NCBI GenBank assembly: GCA_963755825.1
Contig: CAVWLA010000001.1
Location: forward strand, 1,612,001 to 1,676,000
Reading direction: 5' to 3'
DNA length: 64,000 nt
From: DATBQN01 sp963755825
GTDB taxonomy: Bacteria > Acidobacteriota > Thermoanaerobaculia > Multivoradales > UBA5704
Positions 20,667 through 34,487 of the stretch are shown piece by piece (positions within the stretch are counted from its first letter, which is position 1; each line of letters starts with the position of its first letter). A program made the position numbers and the translations under genes. The notes under the pieces are model-generated. The model did no database searches, was not told the origin of the DNA, and saw only the letters and a program-made list of their open reading frames with translations.

Positions 20667-20918
20667 TTCCCGCTCACCGGCCGAACTCGCCACATCACCG
20701 GCCGGCCTCAGCCGATGATCGGGAAGGCCCGCCACATCACCGGCCGAGCTCGCCGCATCACCGGCAGGGCTCAGCCGGTGATCGGGAAGGCCCGCCGCAT
20801 CACCGGCAAGGCTCGCCACATCAACGGCAGAGGCCAGCCGGCGATCGGGAAGCGCTTCCCGATCACCGGCCGAGCTCAAAAAATTGTCGCGAAGGCCTTC
20901 CCGATCATCGGCAGGGCT
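20667..20918. repeat. Minisatellite of twelve 21-nt units
   Basis: Twelve contiguous 21-bp units fill exactly 252 bp. Most contain ATCACCGGC or GATCGGGAAG at a fixed phase, and the pattern alternates in a loose three-unit order. Because the period is divisible by three, several frames stay open, but I see no start with a ribosome site and no recognisable protein. It is bounded by exact AAGAATCGGCTGGCACCT copies at 20623-20640 and 20945-20962. It is probably non-coding. Confidence 0.85.
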
Positions 20919-20944
20919 CAAAATTTAATCTGGCCCTGCCCGGC

Positions 20945-20962
20945 AAGAATCGGCTGGCACCT
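20945..20962 (+). repeat. REP-like 18-mer
   Basis: An exact copy of AAGAATCGGCTGGCACCT, lying between the 21-nt minisatellite and the TPR gene. Confidence 0.9.
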
Positions 20963-21042
20963 CCTGCCCCGGCCTGGCCGCCTGACCATACCCCGGACTC
21001 GCCGGGCGATACGATGACCCTCGTGGCCTCTGGAGACACCCC

Positions 21043-21870
21043 GTGAGCGGTCGGCGGGCGATCGTGATGGCGCTCCTCGCCGCCGGCGGTCTGACCGCGG
21101 CGCTCTTCGCGATCCTCGACCAGGAGCGCGGCGCCCTCGCGCGGCCGGCCTGCCGGGTGGCGGTGTCGGCCTTCGCCGGCGGCGCGGACGAGGGCGAGGC
21201 GCTCGCCGCCGTGCTCGCCGTCCAGCTCTCCGGCATCCGCGGCGTCGATGCCTCCGGACCGGCGGAGCTCGCGGCCGGAGAGCGCGGACCGTTCAACCTG
21301 CGGCTCGCCGGCCGGCTGCAGGCGGCCGGCCCGCGCCTCGCCATCACCATGACCTGGCTCGACGGCGCGGGCGGCGCGGTGCGGCGGCGCCTCGGGCTGG
21401 CCGCGGACCGGGGGCGGATCTTCGACCTCCAGGAGCGCCTGGCTCTCGCGACCATCGACCTCTGCGCCATCCGGCCGACCTTCGCCGAGCGGCGGGCGCT
21501 CGCCCGCGGGCTCGCCAGCTCGCTGCCGGCCTACTGGCTCACGCTCCGTGCCCGCGCTCTCCTCGACGGCGCGGCGCCCGACCGCGATGCGGCCGCCGCC
21601 GGCCTCCTGCGGCAGGCGCTGGCGGACGACTCGGAATGTGCCCTCGCCCATGCCGCGCTCGCCGAGGCTCTCGCCGGCGAGGGGCGCGGCGAGGAGGCGG
21701 TCGCTGAGGCCGAGCGGGCGCGCGAGCTCGACGATCACCTGCCGGCGATCCACCTCGTCCTCGTCCGCGCCGACCGCGCCGCCGGCCGCGAGGCCCAGGC
21801 GCAGATCGAGCTGCGGCGCCTGCTATCGCTGCGGCCGGAGATCGCCGCCGCGCGCCGAGCGCTGCGCTGA
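21043..21870 (+). CDS. Membrane-anchored TPR-like protein
   Basis: The product is 275 residues from GTG 21043, with GGAGA about 7 nt upstream. A single N-terminal membrane segment (IVMALLAAGGLTAALFAIL) is followed by a ~100-residue region resembling the FlgO/TolB-like domain that precedes TPRs in such proteins (CRVAVSAFAGG...LAAVLAVQLSGI). Then come about two to three TPR-like repeats (ALADDSECALAHAALAEALA, AERARELDDHLPAIHLVLVR, LRRLLSLRPEIAAARRAL). It is likely extracytoplasmic and mediates protein contacts; no enzyme motif is visible. It ends 22 bp before the convergent DUF2252 gene. Confidence 0.7.
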   Translation: MSGRRAIVMALLAAGGLTAALFAILDQERGALARPACRVAVSAFAGGADEGEALAAVLAVQLSGIRGVDASGPAELAAGERGPFNLRLAGRLQAAGPRLAITMTWLDGAGGAVRRRLGLAADRGRIFDLQERLALATIDLCAIRPTFAERRALARGLASSLPAYWLTLRARALLDGAAPDRDAAAAGLLRQALADDSECALAHAALAEALAGEGRGEEAVAEAERARELDDHLPAIHLVLVRADRAAGREAQAQIELRRLLSLRPEIAAARRALR

Positions 21871-22937
21871 GCGGCGCTACCGCGGCGGTCCCTCAGCTCT
21901 TCTTGCGGAGCGCCCGCCAGTCGTCGTCGACCGCCGCCAGCATGCGGTCGGCGGCGGCGAGGAGCCAGCCCTCCTCGCGGCGCTCGCGGCGGTCGAGGTC
22001 GGCGAGGAGCCGGCCGGGCTTCGCGGTGCCGAGGTGGACGTTCGCCGTCTCCCATCCCATGGCATGCAGCAGGCGCTCCTCGTCGCGCTCGCGCGGCAGC
22101 TCGAAGAGCTCGATGCGCGAGCAGTCGGGAGCGAGCCGGCGCACGATCCAGCGCCGCTTGACGTGCACGAAGGGGTCGGGACAGCGCACCGCGGCGTCGA
22201 GCGCCTCCTGATAGCGGATGGCGGTCGCGCGGCCGCCGCACGCCCAGACCACCGCGGACGGCGCCAGAGCCTTGGCTTCCCGCGCCACCTCGGCGCCGTG
22301 CCATTGGCCGAGGGCGACGTAGCGCTCGCGGCCGAGGCTCCCCAGCCCGGCGACGCGATGCGCCACGCGCCGCGCGGCGCAGGGGAGCGCCGCGGCGAGA
22401 GTCCGCGCGACGCCCGGCGGCGGCGGCGGATCGGCGTCGGGCAGGCCCTTCAGGCGGTGCCAGTACGCCGCCGGGTCGCGCAGCCGGGCGACCGCCATCT
22501 CGTGGAGCGCCAGGGAGTGCTCGGCGAGCACGAAGGCGCGGCCGCCGGCGGCGAGCGCCTCGCGGTAGCCGGCGAGGAGGGCCGCGTCGGCGGCGCGCTC
22601 GGCGAGCGTCAGGCCGTGCGCCGCGATCGCCAGGTGGGCGCTCGTCGCCAGCCGCACCAGATCGTTGGTGTAGGGGAGCTCGGCGGCCTCGTCGAAGTCG
22701 TTGATCCCCCACACCAGGCGCCCCTCGGCGTCGCGCCAGGTGCCGAAGTTCTCGACGTGGAGGTCGCCCACCGCGAGCACCGCCGGCGCGCCGGCGAGCG
22801 TCGGACAGATCGCCGCCCAGCACTCGGCCCAGCGGTAGTAGGTGGCGCACAGGAAGGCGAAGCGGTCTTCGCGCATCGCCGCGTGCTTGACGGCGAGGTC
22901 GGCCGGGATGAGGCGCAGGAGCGCGCCGAGCCAGGCC

Positions 22938-27335
<4,398 letters not shown>

Positions 27336-27563
27336 CACCCAGTTGGACGTCTCGGCCAAGCGGTACCTCGCGGCAGGAAGAAGGCGGTGGAGCGGCCGGC
27401 GCACCGCTCGCGCCGGGCCGGCCCCACGCTTTTCAAGGTGCCGCGCGGCGCGCGCCGCGTGCCTGCAGCGGGTCCGCCGAAGGCCGCGCTCCGCCGGCGG
27501 ACATAGAATGAGCTGCGGCGCGCCGAGCGCACCGGCACCGGGGCATCCCGAGGAGGAGCGACG

Positions 27564-28313
27564 ATGATCGAGAACGAGATGCGCGGCGACGTCGCCGTGC
27601 TGCGCATGGCGCACGGCAAGGCCAACGCCCTGGACCTCGAGCTGCTGCAGGCGCTCGCCGCGCGGCTCGACGAGATCGAGGGTCTGGCGCGAGCGGTGGT
27701 GCTCACCGGCAGCGGCTCGATCTTCTCCGCCGGGGTCGACCTCTTCCGCCTGCTCGACGGCGGCGACTCCTACCTCGAGCGCTTCCTCCCCACCCTGACC
27801 GGCGCGCTGATGCGGCTCTTCACCTTCCCTCGCCCGGTGGTCGCCGCGATCAACGGCCACGCCGTCGCCGGCGGCTGCATCCTCGCCCTCGCCTGCGACC
27901 ACCGCCTGCTCGCCGACGGCCCCGGCCGCGTCGGCGTTCCCGAGCAGCTCGTCGGGGTGCCCTTCCCCGCCCTGCCTCTCGAGATCGTGCGCTCCGCTCT
28001 CCCCGCCCACTGCGCTCAGGAGGCGATCGCGACCGGCCGCACCTACCCCGCCGCGGAGGCCTTTCAGCGGGGCTTCGCCGACGAGCTGGTCCCCCCGGAC
28101 CGTCTCCTCGACCGCGCCTGCGAGGTGGCGGCTCAGCTCGGCGCCATCCCGGCCGCCACCTTCTCTCTCACCAAGCGCCAGCTCCGCCGGCCCGCCCTGC
28201 GGCGGGTGCAGGACCTCGCCGACCTGCAGCACGAGGTGGCCGAGATCTGGACCTCGGAGGAGACCCAGAAGACCATCCGCGACTACCTCGCGCGGACGGT
28301 GCGGAAGGGCTGA
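27564..28313 (+). CDS. Enoyl-CoA hydratase/isomerase family protein
   Basis: The product is 249 residues from ATG 27564 with GGAGGAG 6-7 nt upstream. It has a crotonase fold: AHGKANALDLELLQAL at the start, GSGSIFSAGVDLFRLL for the first oxyanion strand, and INGHAVAGGCILALACDHR for the second. The canonical Glu pair is not clearly conserved (VGVPEQLVGVPFP), so hydration versus isomerisation or thioester hydrolysis is undecided. It abuts the convergent O-antigen ligase stop with no gap. The 228-bp region before it shows no further gene. Confidence 0.9.
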   Translation: MIENEMRGDVAVLRMAHGKANALDLELLQALAARLDEIEGLARAVVLTGSGSIFSAGVDLFRLLDGGDSYLERFLPTLTGALMRLFTFPRPVVAAINGHAVAGGCILALACDHRLLADGPGRVGVPEQLVGVPFPALPLEIVRSALPAHCAQEAIATGRTYPAAEAFQRGFADELVPPDRLLDRACEVAAQLGAIPAATFSLTKRQLRRPALRRVQDLADLQHEVAEIWTSEETQKTIRDYLARTVRKG

Positions 28314-29645
28314 TCAGGGCGGCAAGCCCGCGCTCAGGCCGTCCTCGGGACGGCTCTCCGCCGCCGGCTCGGGCTCGCCCGCCGCCAGACAGAACGGCAG
28401 CGCCATCGCGAACAGCGCCAGGCGCTGCACCTCGGTGTCGCCCCAGTTGTTCTCGAAGAGACCGGCGACGTTGAAGGCGACGAGAGCCAGCACCGCACCC
28501 AGATAGAGATCCGCCCGCGCACCCGCGACGCCGCCCTCGCGCCGATAGCGGCGCAGCGCGAAGCCGACGGCGGCAGCGGTCATCCACAGGTAGGCGCCGA
28601 GCGTCAGCAGGCCGCTCTCGGCGCCGAGCTGGAGCAGGCTGTCGTGGAGATGCGGCACCCAGTAGCGCGGCGCCGTCGGATGGCGGTAGATGGCGTAGCG
28701 GCGCTGCACCTCGTCCGGCCCGAGGCCGAAGAGCGGCCGCTCGGCGATCATGTGGAGGCCGGCGTCGGCCATGCAGAGGCGGTCGTAGTTCGAGGCGTCG
28801 CGGAGGTCGAAGATCGACAGCACGCGATGGAAGAGCGGCACCGGCGCGAGGAGGACGAAGAGGACCGCCGCGGGGAGCAGGCCGAAGAGATAGCGCGGCC
28901 GGCGGACGAAGAGGAGCACCGGCAGTGTCACGGCGAGGGCGACCCAGGCGTTGCGCGTCAGGCTGCCGAGGAGCGCCAGGTTGATCGCCGCCAGAGCCGC
29001 CCAGCGAAAGCCCTGGTGCCAGCGGCTCCGCCGCGCGCCGCCGGCGACCAGCGAAGCGAGCAGGAAGAGGTCGCCGACCAAGAGGACGCCGGAGAAGGTC
29101 ATGTAGTGCGAGAAAGGGCCGCGAATGCGGTGCTCGATGCCGCCGTAGCCCAAGAAGAACTGGGCGAGCCCGTAGACCGCCATGGCGGCGACCGAGGCGA
29201 TCAGCAGGTCGACCAAGCGCCGCACGTCGCGCTCGCCGCGCACCAGGAGCGGCGCGGCGTAGAGCGTCGCGAACGACATCAGCTCGGAGAGGCTCGCCGC
29301 CGACACCCGCGGCTCGTAGGAGAGCGCGATCGAGGCGCCGAAGCCGAGCAGATAGAGGCCGAGCGGCAGGTAGAGCGGCTCGAAGCGCCGCCAGGCGAGC
29401 GGCCGGCGGCGCACGGCGAACGGCGTCGCGAGGAGGGTCAGGCCGAGCAGCACGTTGGAGAGGGCGATGCCGAAGACCGTGCAGACATGGAGCAGGTACC
29501 CCCAGTAGCCGATCCGCGCCCACCGCCAGCGCGAGGCGGCGCCGCGATCGCCGGCGGCGCTTGGAGCGCGCGTCGAGACGCCGGGAGCGACCGCCGAGCC
29601 GGCCGCAGCGTCGGGGAAGAGCAGGGCTTGATCGGGACCGGACAT
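28314..29645 (-). CDS. O-antigen ligase/polymerase-like membrane protein (Wzy_C)
   Basis: The product is 443 residues with roughly ten to eleven transmembrane helices and a long periplasmic loop. LGSLTRNAWVALAVT followed by a loop containing LFGLGPDEVQRRYA and HLHDSLLQLGAESGLL is the WaaL/Wzy_C signature, where Arg and His residues bind the undecaprenyl-linked donor. It would attach or polymerise surface polysaccharide. A divergent ArnT-like glycosyltransferase shares the 93-bp promoter region, so both probably act on envelope glycolipid. Confidence 0.88.
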   Translation of the reverse strand: MSGPDQALLFPDAAAGSAVAPGVSTRAPSAAGDRGAASRWRWARIGYWGYLLHVCTVFGIALSNVLLGLTLLATPFAVRRRPLAWRRFEPLYLPLGLYLLGFGASIALSYEPRVSAASLSELMSFATLYAAPLLVRGERDVRRLVDLLIASVAAMAVYGLAQFFLGYGGIEHRIRGPFSHYMTFSGVLLVGDLFLLASLVAGGARRSRWHQGFRWAALAAINLALLGSLTRNAWVALAVTLPVLLFVRRPRYLFGLLPAAVLFVLLAPVPLFHRVLSIFDLRDASNYDRLCMADAGLHMIAERPLFGLGPDEVQRRYAIYRHPTAPRYWVPHLHDSLLQLGAESGLLTLGAYLWMTAAAVGFALRRYRREGGVAGARADLYLGAVLALVAFNVAGLFENNWGDTEVQRLALFAMALPFCLAAGEPEPAAESRPEDGLSAGLPP

Positions 29646-29726
29646 GGCAGGGGGGATCGCTCGCGAGCGTAGGAGAAGGCGGTCGCGGCGTCAACGAGCG
29701 GCCGGCGGCGTGCCGCCAGCGCGTGC

Positions 29727-29732
29727 TAGATT
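29727..29732 (+). promoter_or_regulatory. Candidate -10 box for a leaderless start
   Basis: TAGATT ends 6 nt before the ATG at 29739, with no ribosome-binding sequence between. It resembles the arrangement at 59707-59712. Confidence 0.35.
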
Positions 29733-29738
29733 GCGCCG

Positions 29739-31514
29739 ATGCTCGCAGCCGGGGAACGGTCGCGGCCACGGCCACTCCTCGCCGCGGCGCTCCTCGCCAC
29801 CGTCGTCTCCTTCGCGCCCATCGCCTCGCACTCGCTGTGGACCCCCGACGAGCCGACCGGCGCCGGGGTCGGCCGGGCGATGCTCGCCAGCGGCGACTAC
29901 CTCGTCCCGCGGCTCGGCGGCCAGCCGTTCCTCGAGAAGCCGCCGCTCTACTGGTGGGCGCAGGTTGCCTGCTACCGCCTGCTCGGCGTCGACGACGCGA
30001 CGGCGCGCCTCCCCTCGGCGCTCTTCGCTCTCGGCGGCCTCCTCGCCGCCTACGCCCTCGGACGGCGGGTCGCCGGCGCGGCCGGCGGCCTCGCCACCGT
30101 CGCCATCCTCGCCACCACCGCCGAGTGGAGCGAGGACATGGGGCGCTGCGTCGTCGACCCGGCGCTGGTCTGCTTCGTCACCCTCGCCCATCTCGGCTTC
30201 ACGGGCCTGGCGGCGCCGGAGAGCCCGGCGGACCGCCGGCGCTCGGCGCTCCTCGTCGCCGCGGCGATCCCCCTCGCCTTCCTCGCCAAAGGCGTCGTCG
30301 GGATCGGCCTCGCCGCGGCGCCTGCCGTCCTCTTCTTCCTGGCGGTCGAGCGCGGCAGGGCTTGGCGCCGCCTGTGGCCGGCGCTCGCCCTCGGGGTGCC
30401 GATCTTCGCGCTCGTCGTGGGTCCCTGGGCCTGGGCGCTCGCCCGCGACGGCGGCTGGCCGGCGCTCCGCGAGACGCTCGTCGGCAACACCGTCGGCCGC
30501 TTCCTCGCCACCCATGCCGGCGAGGCCTACGGCCACCGCCGGCCGCTCCTCTACTACCTGGAGAACGCGCCGGCGGCGCTCTTTCCCTGGATCTTCGCGC
30601 TGCCAGCGATCGTGGCGGCCGGGGTGATGCGGCGCGGAGAGCCGCTCGCCAGCCAGGCCACCCCGCCACCCGCCAGCCTTTCCGATCCAGCGGCGCTGCC
30701 GGCCGGGTCGCCGGCCGAGCCGTCGCTCGGCGAGGGCGCCGTCCGCCGCATTCTGTTCACCACGTTCCTCATCGGCGTCGCCCTGCTCTCCGCGGCGGCG
30801 AGCAAGCGCGGCCTCTACCTGGTGCCGCTCCTCCCGGCCTTTGCCGCTGCCGCCGCCTGGTGGCTGGTCGGCGCCGGAGCGCCGAGCCGGTGGGATCTCC
30901 CCACCCGGCGCTTCCTCCTCGCGCTCGGCACCCTCCTTCCCACCCTCGTCTGGACCGCCGCGGTCTGGGTGCGCTTCGCGCCGCCGCGCGCCTTCGCCGA
31001 TCTCACGCCGCTGCGCGAAGCGCTGTCGCCGGAGGCGCTGACCGTCGCCGGCGCCCTCGCCCTCCTCGCGACCGGCGCCTTCGCCACCCGCCTGCTGCGC
31101 GGCGGGAGCTCGCCCGGCCCCGCCTGGCTGGTGGCGCCCTATCTCCTCGTCTTCCTCGCCCTGCAGACCGCCGGCAAGGCCGCCGTCGATCCGGTCAAGG
31201 ATCTCCACGGGCTGACCGCGGCGATCGCCCGCCTCGTCCCCGGCGGCGGCCCGGTGCCCCTCTACGTCCCCGCGGGCGTGCCCACCGACTCGATCTTCGG
31301 CATCCTCGATTTCGACCTCGACCGCAGGCCCCGCCGCCTGGCCACCCCCGAGGAGGTCGCCGGCTACTTCGCCTCGCAGCCGGCCGGCCGTCTGGCGATG
31401 AGCGTCGAGGCCGCCCGCAAGCTGCCGCCGGCTCTCCGCGACCATCTCGTCTTCCTCTACGACGAGAGCGGTCTGCGGGCGGCGCCGTGGGCCGTGGCGG
31501 GCTGGCGGGGCTGA
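29739..31514 (+). CDS. ArnT/PMT-like membrane glycosyltransferase
   Basis: The product is 591 residues with about a dozen hydrophobic helices. The first periplasmic loop has HSLWTPDEPTGAG (the acidic pair used by GT-C fold enzymes), followed by PFLEKPPLYWWAQ, hallmark of the ArnT / PMT_2 (GT83-like) family. These enzymes transfer a sugar from a polyprenyl-phosphate donor to lipid A or protein on the periplasmic side. A ~190-residue C-terminal soluble part contains YVPAGVPTDSIFG. It is divergent from the O-antigen ligase-like gene. Confidence 0.88.
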   Translation: MLAAGERSRPRPLLAAALLATVVSFAPIASHSLWTPDEPTGAGVGRAMLASGDYLVPRLGGQPFLEKPPLYWWAQVACYRLLGVDDATARLPSALFALGGLLAAYALGRRVAGAAGGLATVAILATTAEWSEDMGRCVVDPALVCFVTLAHLGFTGLAAPESPADRRRSALLVAAAIPLAFLAKGVVGIGLAAAPAVLFFLAVERGRAWRRLWPALALGVPIFALVVGPWAWALARDGGWPALRETLVGNTVGRFLATHAGEAYGHRRPLLYYLENAPAALFPWIFALPAIVAAGVMRRGEPLASQATPPPASLSDPAALPAGSPAEPSLGEGAVRRILFTTFLIGVALLSAAASKRGLYLVPLLPAFAAAAAWWLVGAGAPSRWDLPTRRFLLALGTLLPTLVWTAAVWVRFAPPRAFADLTPLREALSPEALTVAGALALLATGAFATRLLRGGSSPGPAWLVAPYLLVFLALQTAGKAAVDPVKDLHGLTAAIARLVPGGGPVPLYVPAGVPTDSIFGILDFDLDRRPRRLATPEEVAGYFASQPAGRLAMSVEAARKLPPALRDHLVFLYDESGLRAAPWAVAGWRG

Positions 31515-31551
31515 CGCTGCGAACGGCGCGCTGGCCGCGAAGAGGGCGGCT

Positions 31552-32253
31552 TTAGCGCGGCTCGAGGGCGTCGAGGAAGCGCTCGCGCAGATCGGGGAAG
31601 CGCTCCTGGTAATCGGCGCGGCTCCGCTCGATCACCTCGAGCGCCTCGCCGCGGCCGTAGGCATCGGTGACCTCGACCCGCTGCTCGCCGGCGGCCTCCT
31701 CGGGCGGCTGCTTGTAGGTGATGAAGTAGTGCTTGAGGCGCTCGAGCTGCGACGGCGGCAGCTCGCTCACGTCCTCCAGGTGGCCGAAGGCGACGTCGCC
31801 GGCGAGGACGGCGAGGATCTTGTCGTCCGCCTCGTCGCGGTCGATCACCCGCATGCCGCCGATCGGCCGCACGGTGAGCAGGACGTCGCCGTGTGAAAAG
31901 GCCTTCTCGGAGAAGACGCAGATGTCCAGCGGATCGCCGTCGCCCAGCAAGCCGGCGCGGCCGGTCGCCGCCGCGGCGAGGGCCGCCACCCGCTCGCCGC
32001 AGTAGGTCTGCGGCACGAGGCCGTAGAGGGTCGGGCAGACGTTCGAGAACTGTTGCGGGCGGTCGACCTTGAGGTGCCCGCTCGCCTTGTCCAGCTCGTA
32101 CTTGAGGGTGTCGGAAGGGACGATCTCGAGGTAGACCGTGATCTCGCCGGGTGCGCCGCGGCCGATCGAGACGCCGTGCCAGGGGTGGGGTTTGAAGAGG
32201 AGCCGGAGGAGCTCCCAGGTGCGCTCGCGGTCGCTCGCCATGCTGGCGATCAT
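31552..32253 (-). CDS. ppa: Inorganic pyrophosphatase (family I)
   Basis: The product is 233 residues from ATG 32253 (MIASMASDRERTWELL); ATG 32241 is an equally possible start. The frame extends further upstream only through repeat sequence. The motif GDGDPLDICVFSE is the DxDPxD-type metal-binding signature of soluble Mg2+-dependent pyrophosphatases, and EITVYLEIVPSDTLKYELD starts the fold. The extra insertions (ATGRAGLLGDG; KQPPEEAAGEQRVEV) are seen in longer bacterial members. It hydrolyses PPi and would pull forward PPi-releasing reactions. A composite repeat starts only 22 bp upstream of the chosen start. Confidence 0.88.
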   Translation of the reverse strand: MIASMASDRERTWELLRLLFKPHPWHGVSIGRGAPGEITVYLEIVPSDTLKYELDKASGHLKVDRPQQFSNVCPTLYGLVPQTYCGERVAALAAAATGRAGLLGDGDPLDICVFSEKAFSHGDVLLTVRPIGGMRVIDRDEADDKILAVLAGDVAFGHLEDVSELPPSQLERLKHYFITYKQPPEEAAGEQRVEVTDAYGRGEALEVIERSRADYQERFPDLRERFLDALEPR

Positions 32254-32275
32254 CCCACCAAAGGCCAGCCTCCCG

Positions 32276-32636
32276 AGGTGCCAGCCGATTCTTGGCGCCA
32301 CCCCGGAGGGCTCGCCGAAGGTCCCGCTCCAGACGGTTCCTTTCGACAATCGTGGCTGGGTAGTGGGGTCCGATGTCGTCGGGAGCGGAGTCGCCGATCT
32401 CCGTCTCACGGGGACCGGCGGCATCCCATTCGGTCGCCAGGCGGCCCAGCGGGTGGGGGCGGGAGGGCGGGCGGGTGGCACCCTACCTGAATGGGCGGGC
32501 GGCGGAAGATCAGCAGGGCAAGAAGGTTTCCTGCCCCGCTAAACCATTGAGAGAAAAGCTTCTAACTAAGCACCTGGCACCTTTGGGGCACCTTTTGGGA
32601 ATCACCTGGCACCTCTGCCGGAAACACCTGGCACCT
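32276..32636 (+). repeat. Composite dispersed element, copy 3, plus CACCTGGCACCT triplet
   Basis: It begins AGGTGCCAGCCGATTCTTG (32276-32294). It runs through CCGATGTCGTCGGG, GATCTCCGTCTC, GGCGGCCCAGCGGGTGGG and GTGGCACCCTACCTGAATGG to CAGGGCAAGAAGGTT near 32528. Three CACCTGGCACCT copies follow at 32571, 32603 and 32625. Order and sequence match copy 1 at 20091-20329. It fills the 417-bp gap between the pyrophosphatase and the molybdoenzyme; no gene is seen there. Confidence 0.82.
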
Positions 32637-32670
32637 GTGCCGCCTCTCGCGGCGAGCCGCCCACTGGCCC

Positions 32671-33393
32671 TCAAATGCCGCCGAGCCACGGGTAGCCCTG
32701 GTCTTCCCAGTAGCCGCCCGGACGCTCGGTGGTGAAGGTGATCGAGGTCAGGAACTTGGTCAGCTTGTAGCCGAGCTTGATCGGCGAGTAGAGGCGCAGC
32801 GGCGCGCCATGGCCGGGCGTCAGCAGGCGGTCGTTCCAGGCGTAGGCGAGGATGGTCTGCGGGTGCATGGCGCTCTTCAGGTCCCAGCCGTTCGAATAGT
32901 CCTCGTCGAAAGAGTCGAAGCGCAGGTAGCGCGCCTCCGGCTTCGGCTCGACCATGGCGATCACCGAGGAGAGCGGCGTCCCCGTCCAGGTGGCGATCGC
33001 CGTCCACCCCTCGACGCAGTGGTGCTTCACCGTGTAGGTGATCCGCGGCAGGGCCTGGATCATGTCGAGCGTCAGGCTGGTCGGCTTCGCCACCAGCCCG
33101 CCGACATCGAGCGACCAGCCCTCCGGGTCCTCCGGCGTGGGCAGCGGCTTGGCGACCGAGTAGGTCGGGAAGTCGGCTTCCGGCGTCCGCGCGCTGCGCG
33201 GATAGCTGGCGGCGAGGCGGCCGTCGGAGAGGAAGAGCTTCTCCCCCACCCAGTCGTTGACCAGCGAGGCGCGCTTGAGAGAGGGGCCGAGGAGCTTGCC
33301 GCCGTCCCAGCCGCAGCCGGCGAGGAGGGAGGCGGGGCCGGCGACCAGCCCCAGACGGAAGATGTCGCGGCGCGATAGGCGGCGATCAGTCAT
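32671..33393 (-). CDS. Tat-exported molybdopterin oxidoreductase (MsrP/YedY-like)
   Basis: The product is 240 residues with a Tat signal (DRRLSRRDIFRLG) plus LLAGC, which could also be a lipobox. The sulfite-oxidase-type Mo-cofactor fold has the ligand Cys126 in KHHCVEGWT. HGAPLRLYSPIKLGYKLTKF and a C-terminal ERPGGYWEDQGYPW motif are typical. MsrP enzymes reduce methionine sulfoxide in periplasmic proteins; other family members act as sulfite or related oxidoreductases, and the substrate here is not settled. Its start overlaps the cytochrome gene by 8 nt, so electrons probably come from that membrane subunit. Confidence 0.9.
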   Translation of the reverse strand: MTDRRLSRRDIFRLGLVAGPASLLAGCGWDGGKLLGPSLKRASLVNDWVGEKLFLSDGRLAASYPRSARTPEADFPTYSVAKPLPTPEDPEGWSLDVGGLVAKPTSLTLDMIQALPRITYTVKHHCVEGWTAIATWTGTPLSSVIAMVEPKPEARYLRFDSFDEDYSNGWDLKSAMHPQTILAYAWNDRLLTPGHGAPLRLYSPIKLGYKLTKFLTSITFTTERPGGYWEDQGYPWLGGI

Positions 33394-34279
33394 GGCTCGG
33401 GAACCTCCCGCGGTACCAGCCGGTGATCATGGAGCGGAGCGACGCCGGGTCGACGAGGAGGACCAGGGCGACGTGGACGAGGGTGAAGGCGACGAAGATC
33501 CACACCGCCCAGAAGTGCCAGTAGCGGGCGAGCTCGTAGCCGCCGAAGAGGGCGGTCAGCCAGTGGAGCTGGATCGGCTTGTAGATGGCGAAGCCGGTGA
33601 GCACCGAGAGCGCGGCGAGGAGGACGATCGAGTTGTAGGCCAGCTTCTGCAGCGCGTTGTGCTTGCCCTGCGGCGGATGCTCCTTACGCAGCTTCAGGTA
33701 GTAGAGCTGCATCTGCCAGGCGCGCGGCACGTCGCTCGGCCGGAAGAGGAGCGGCCGCCACTCGCCGGTCACGGCTAGATAGAGCAGGTAGAGGACGCCG
33801 GTGAGGACGAACGGCCAGGCGAGCGCGAAGTGCCAGTTGAGGCCGCCGGCGAGCCAGCCGCCGAGCGTGATCGTGTGGGAGAGCGCCTTGCCGTCGAGCG
33901 GATTCGGATAGAAGCGGTGGCCGCGCGGCCCGAAGTGGGTGAAGGCGCCGTAGATCTGCAGCCCGCTCGCGATCATCGCCAGCAGCAGCACCGCGTTGGC
34001 CCAGTGGGTCACCCGCACCAGCCAGTGGTGGCGGAAGACCAGCGGACGCTCGGCCGCCGCACGAGCGGGCTCGGGCCTGGCGGCCGGCCGCGCCGCGACG
34101 GCCTCGACCGCGGCGGCGGCCGCAACCGGCTCGACCACAGGGACCGGCGCCGGGGTCGGAGCGGGCTTCGCAGCCGGCTCGCCCGGCGCAGCGGGCTCCG
34201 CGGCGGCCGGCTCGGGCCGCGGCGCGGCGGCTTCGTCCGCCGCCGGGAGCGGCATGGGAGGCGCGGGAACGTCGTTCAT
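33386..34279 (-). CDS. Cytochrome b561-type membrane subunit
   Basis: The product is 297 residues from ATG 34279 with AGGAGA 6 nt upstream. The first ~75 residues are a Pro/Ala/Glu-rich low-complexity cytoplasmic extension. Then four to five transmembrane helices carry His residues that can ligate b-type haems (FRHHWLVRVTHWANAVLLL, LSHTITLGGWLAG, GGYELARYWHFWAVWIF, FTLVHVALVLL). This matches the thiosulfate reductase/formate dehydrogenase-type cytochrome b family. It probably transfers quinol electrons to the MsrP-like enzyme encoded directly downstream. The 208 bp upstream hold no gene and no clear terminator. Confidence 0.88.
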   Translation of the reverse strand: MNDVPAPPMPLPAADEAAAPRPEPAAAEPAAPGEPAAKPAPTPAPVPVVEPVAAAAAVEAVAARPAARPEPARAAAERPLVFRHHWLVRVTHWANAVLLLAMIASGLQIYGAFTHFGPRGHRFYPNPLDGKALSHTITLGGWLAGGLNWHFALAWPFVLTGVLYLLYLAVTGEWRPLLFRPSDVPRAWQMQLYYLKLRKEHPPQGKHNALQKLAYNSIVLLAALSVLTGFAIYKPIQLHWLTALFGGYELARYWHFWAVWIFVAFTLVHVALVLLVDPASLRSMITGWYRGRFPSHD

Positions 34280-34487
34280 CGTGGATCTCCTGGGGGCGGA
34301 CGGTCGAGTTTCAGCGCACCCTACTACAGGCCTCGGTTCGCCAAACACGGCGTCGGGCCGCGAGCCGTGGCGGACTCTCGATCTACGCCTCCCACCCCGC
34401 CGGCGGTTCATCGGGTGCAGCATCCACGCCACGCGGTCCGCGTCGGGAGGCCCTCAGCCTGTCATCAGATGCAGCCGGAGGCCGGGC

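Noticed and set aside
20667..20918. CRISPR array
   Set aside because: The units are contiguous 21-mers without unique spacers, and no cas genes are nearby.
27336..28232. N-terminal extension of the one-module NRPS
   Set aside because: The upstream part is antisense to the enoyl-CoA hydratase and lacks NRPS similarity; MKLPAEKLL at 27335 is the natural start.
32254..32481. N-terminal extension of the pyrophosphatase
   Set aside because: The extra residues are translated composite-repeat sequence (including the complement of AGAATCGGCTGGCACCT), and family members start near MASDRERT.
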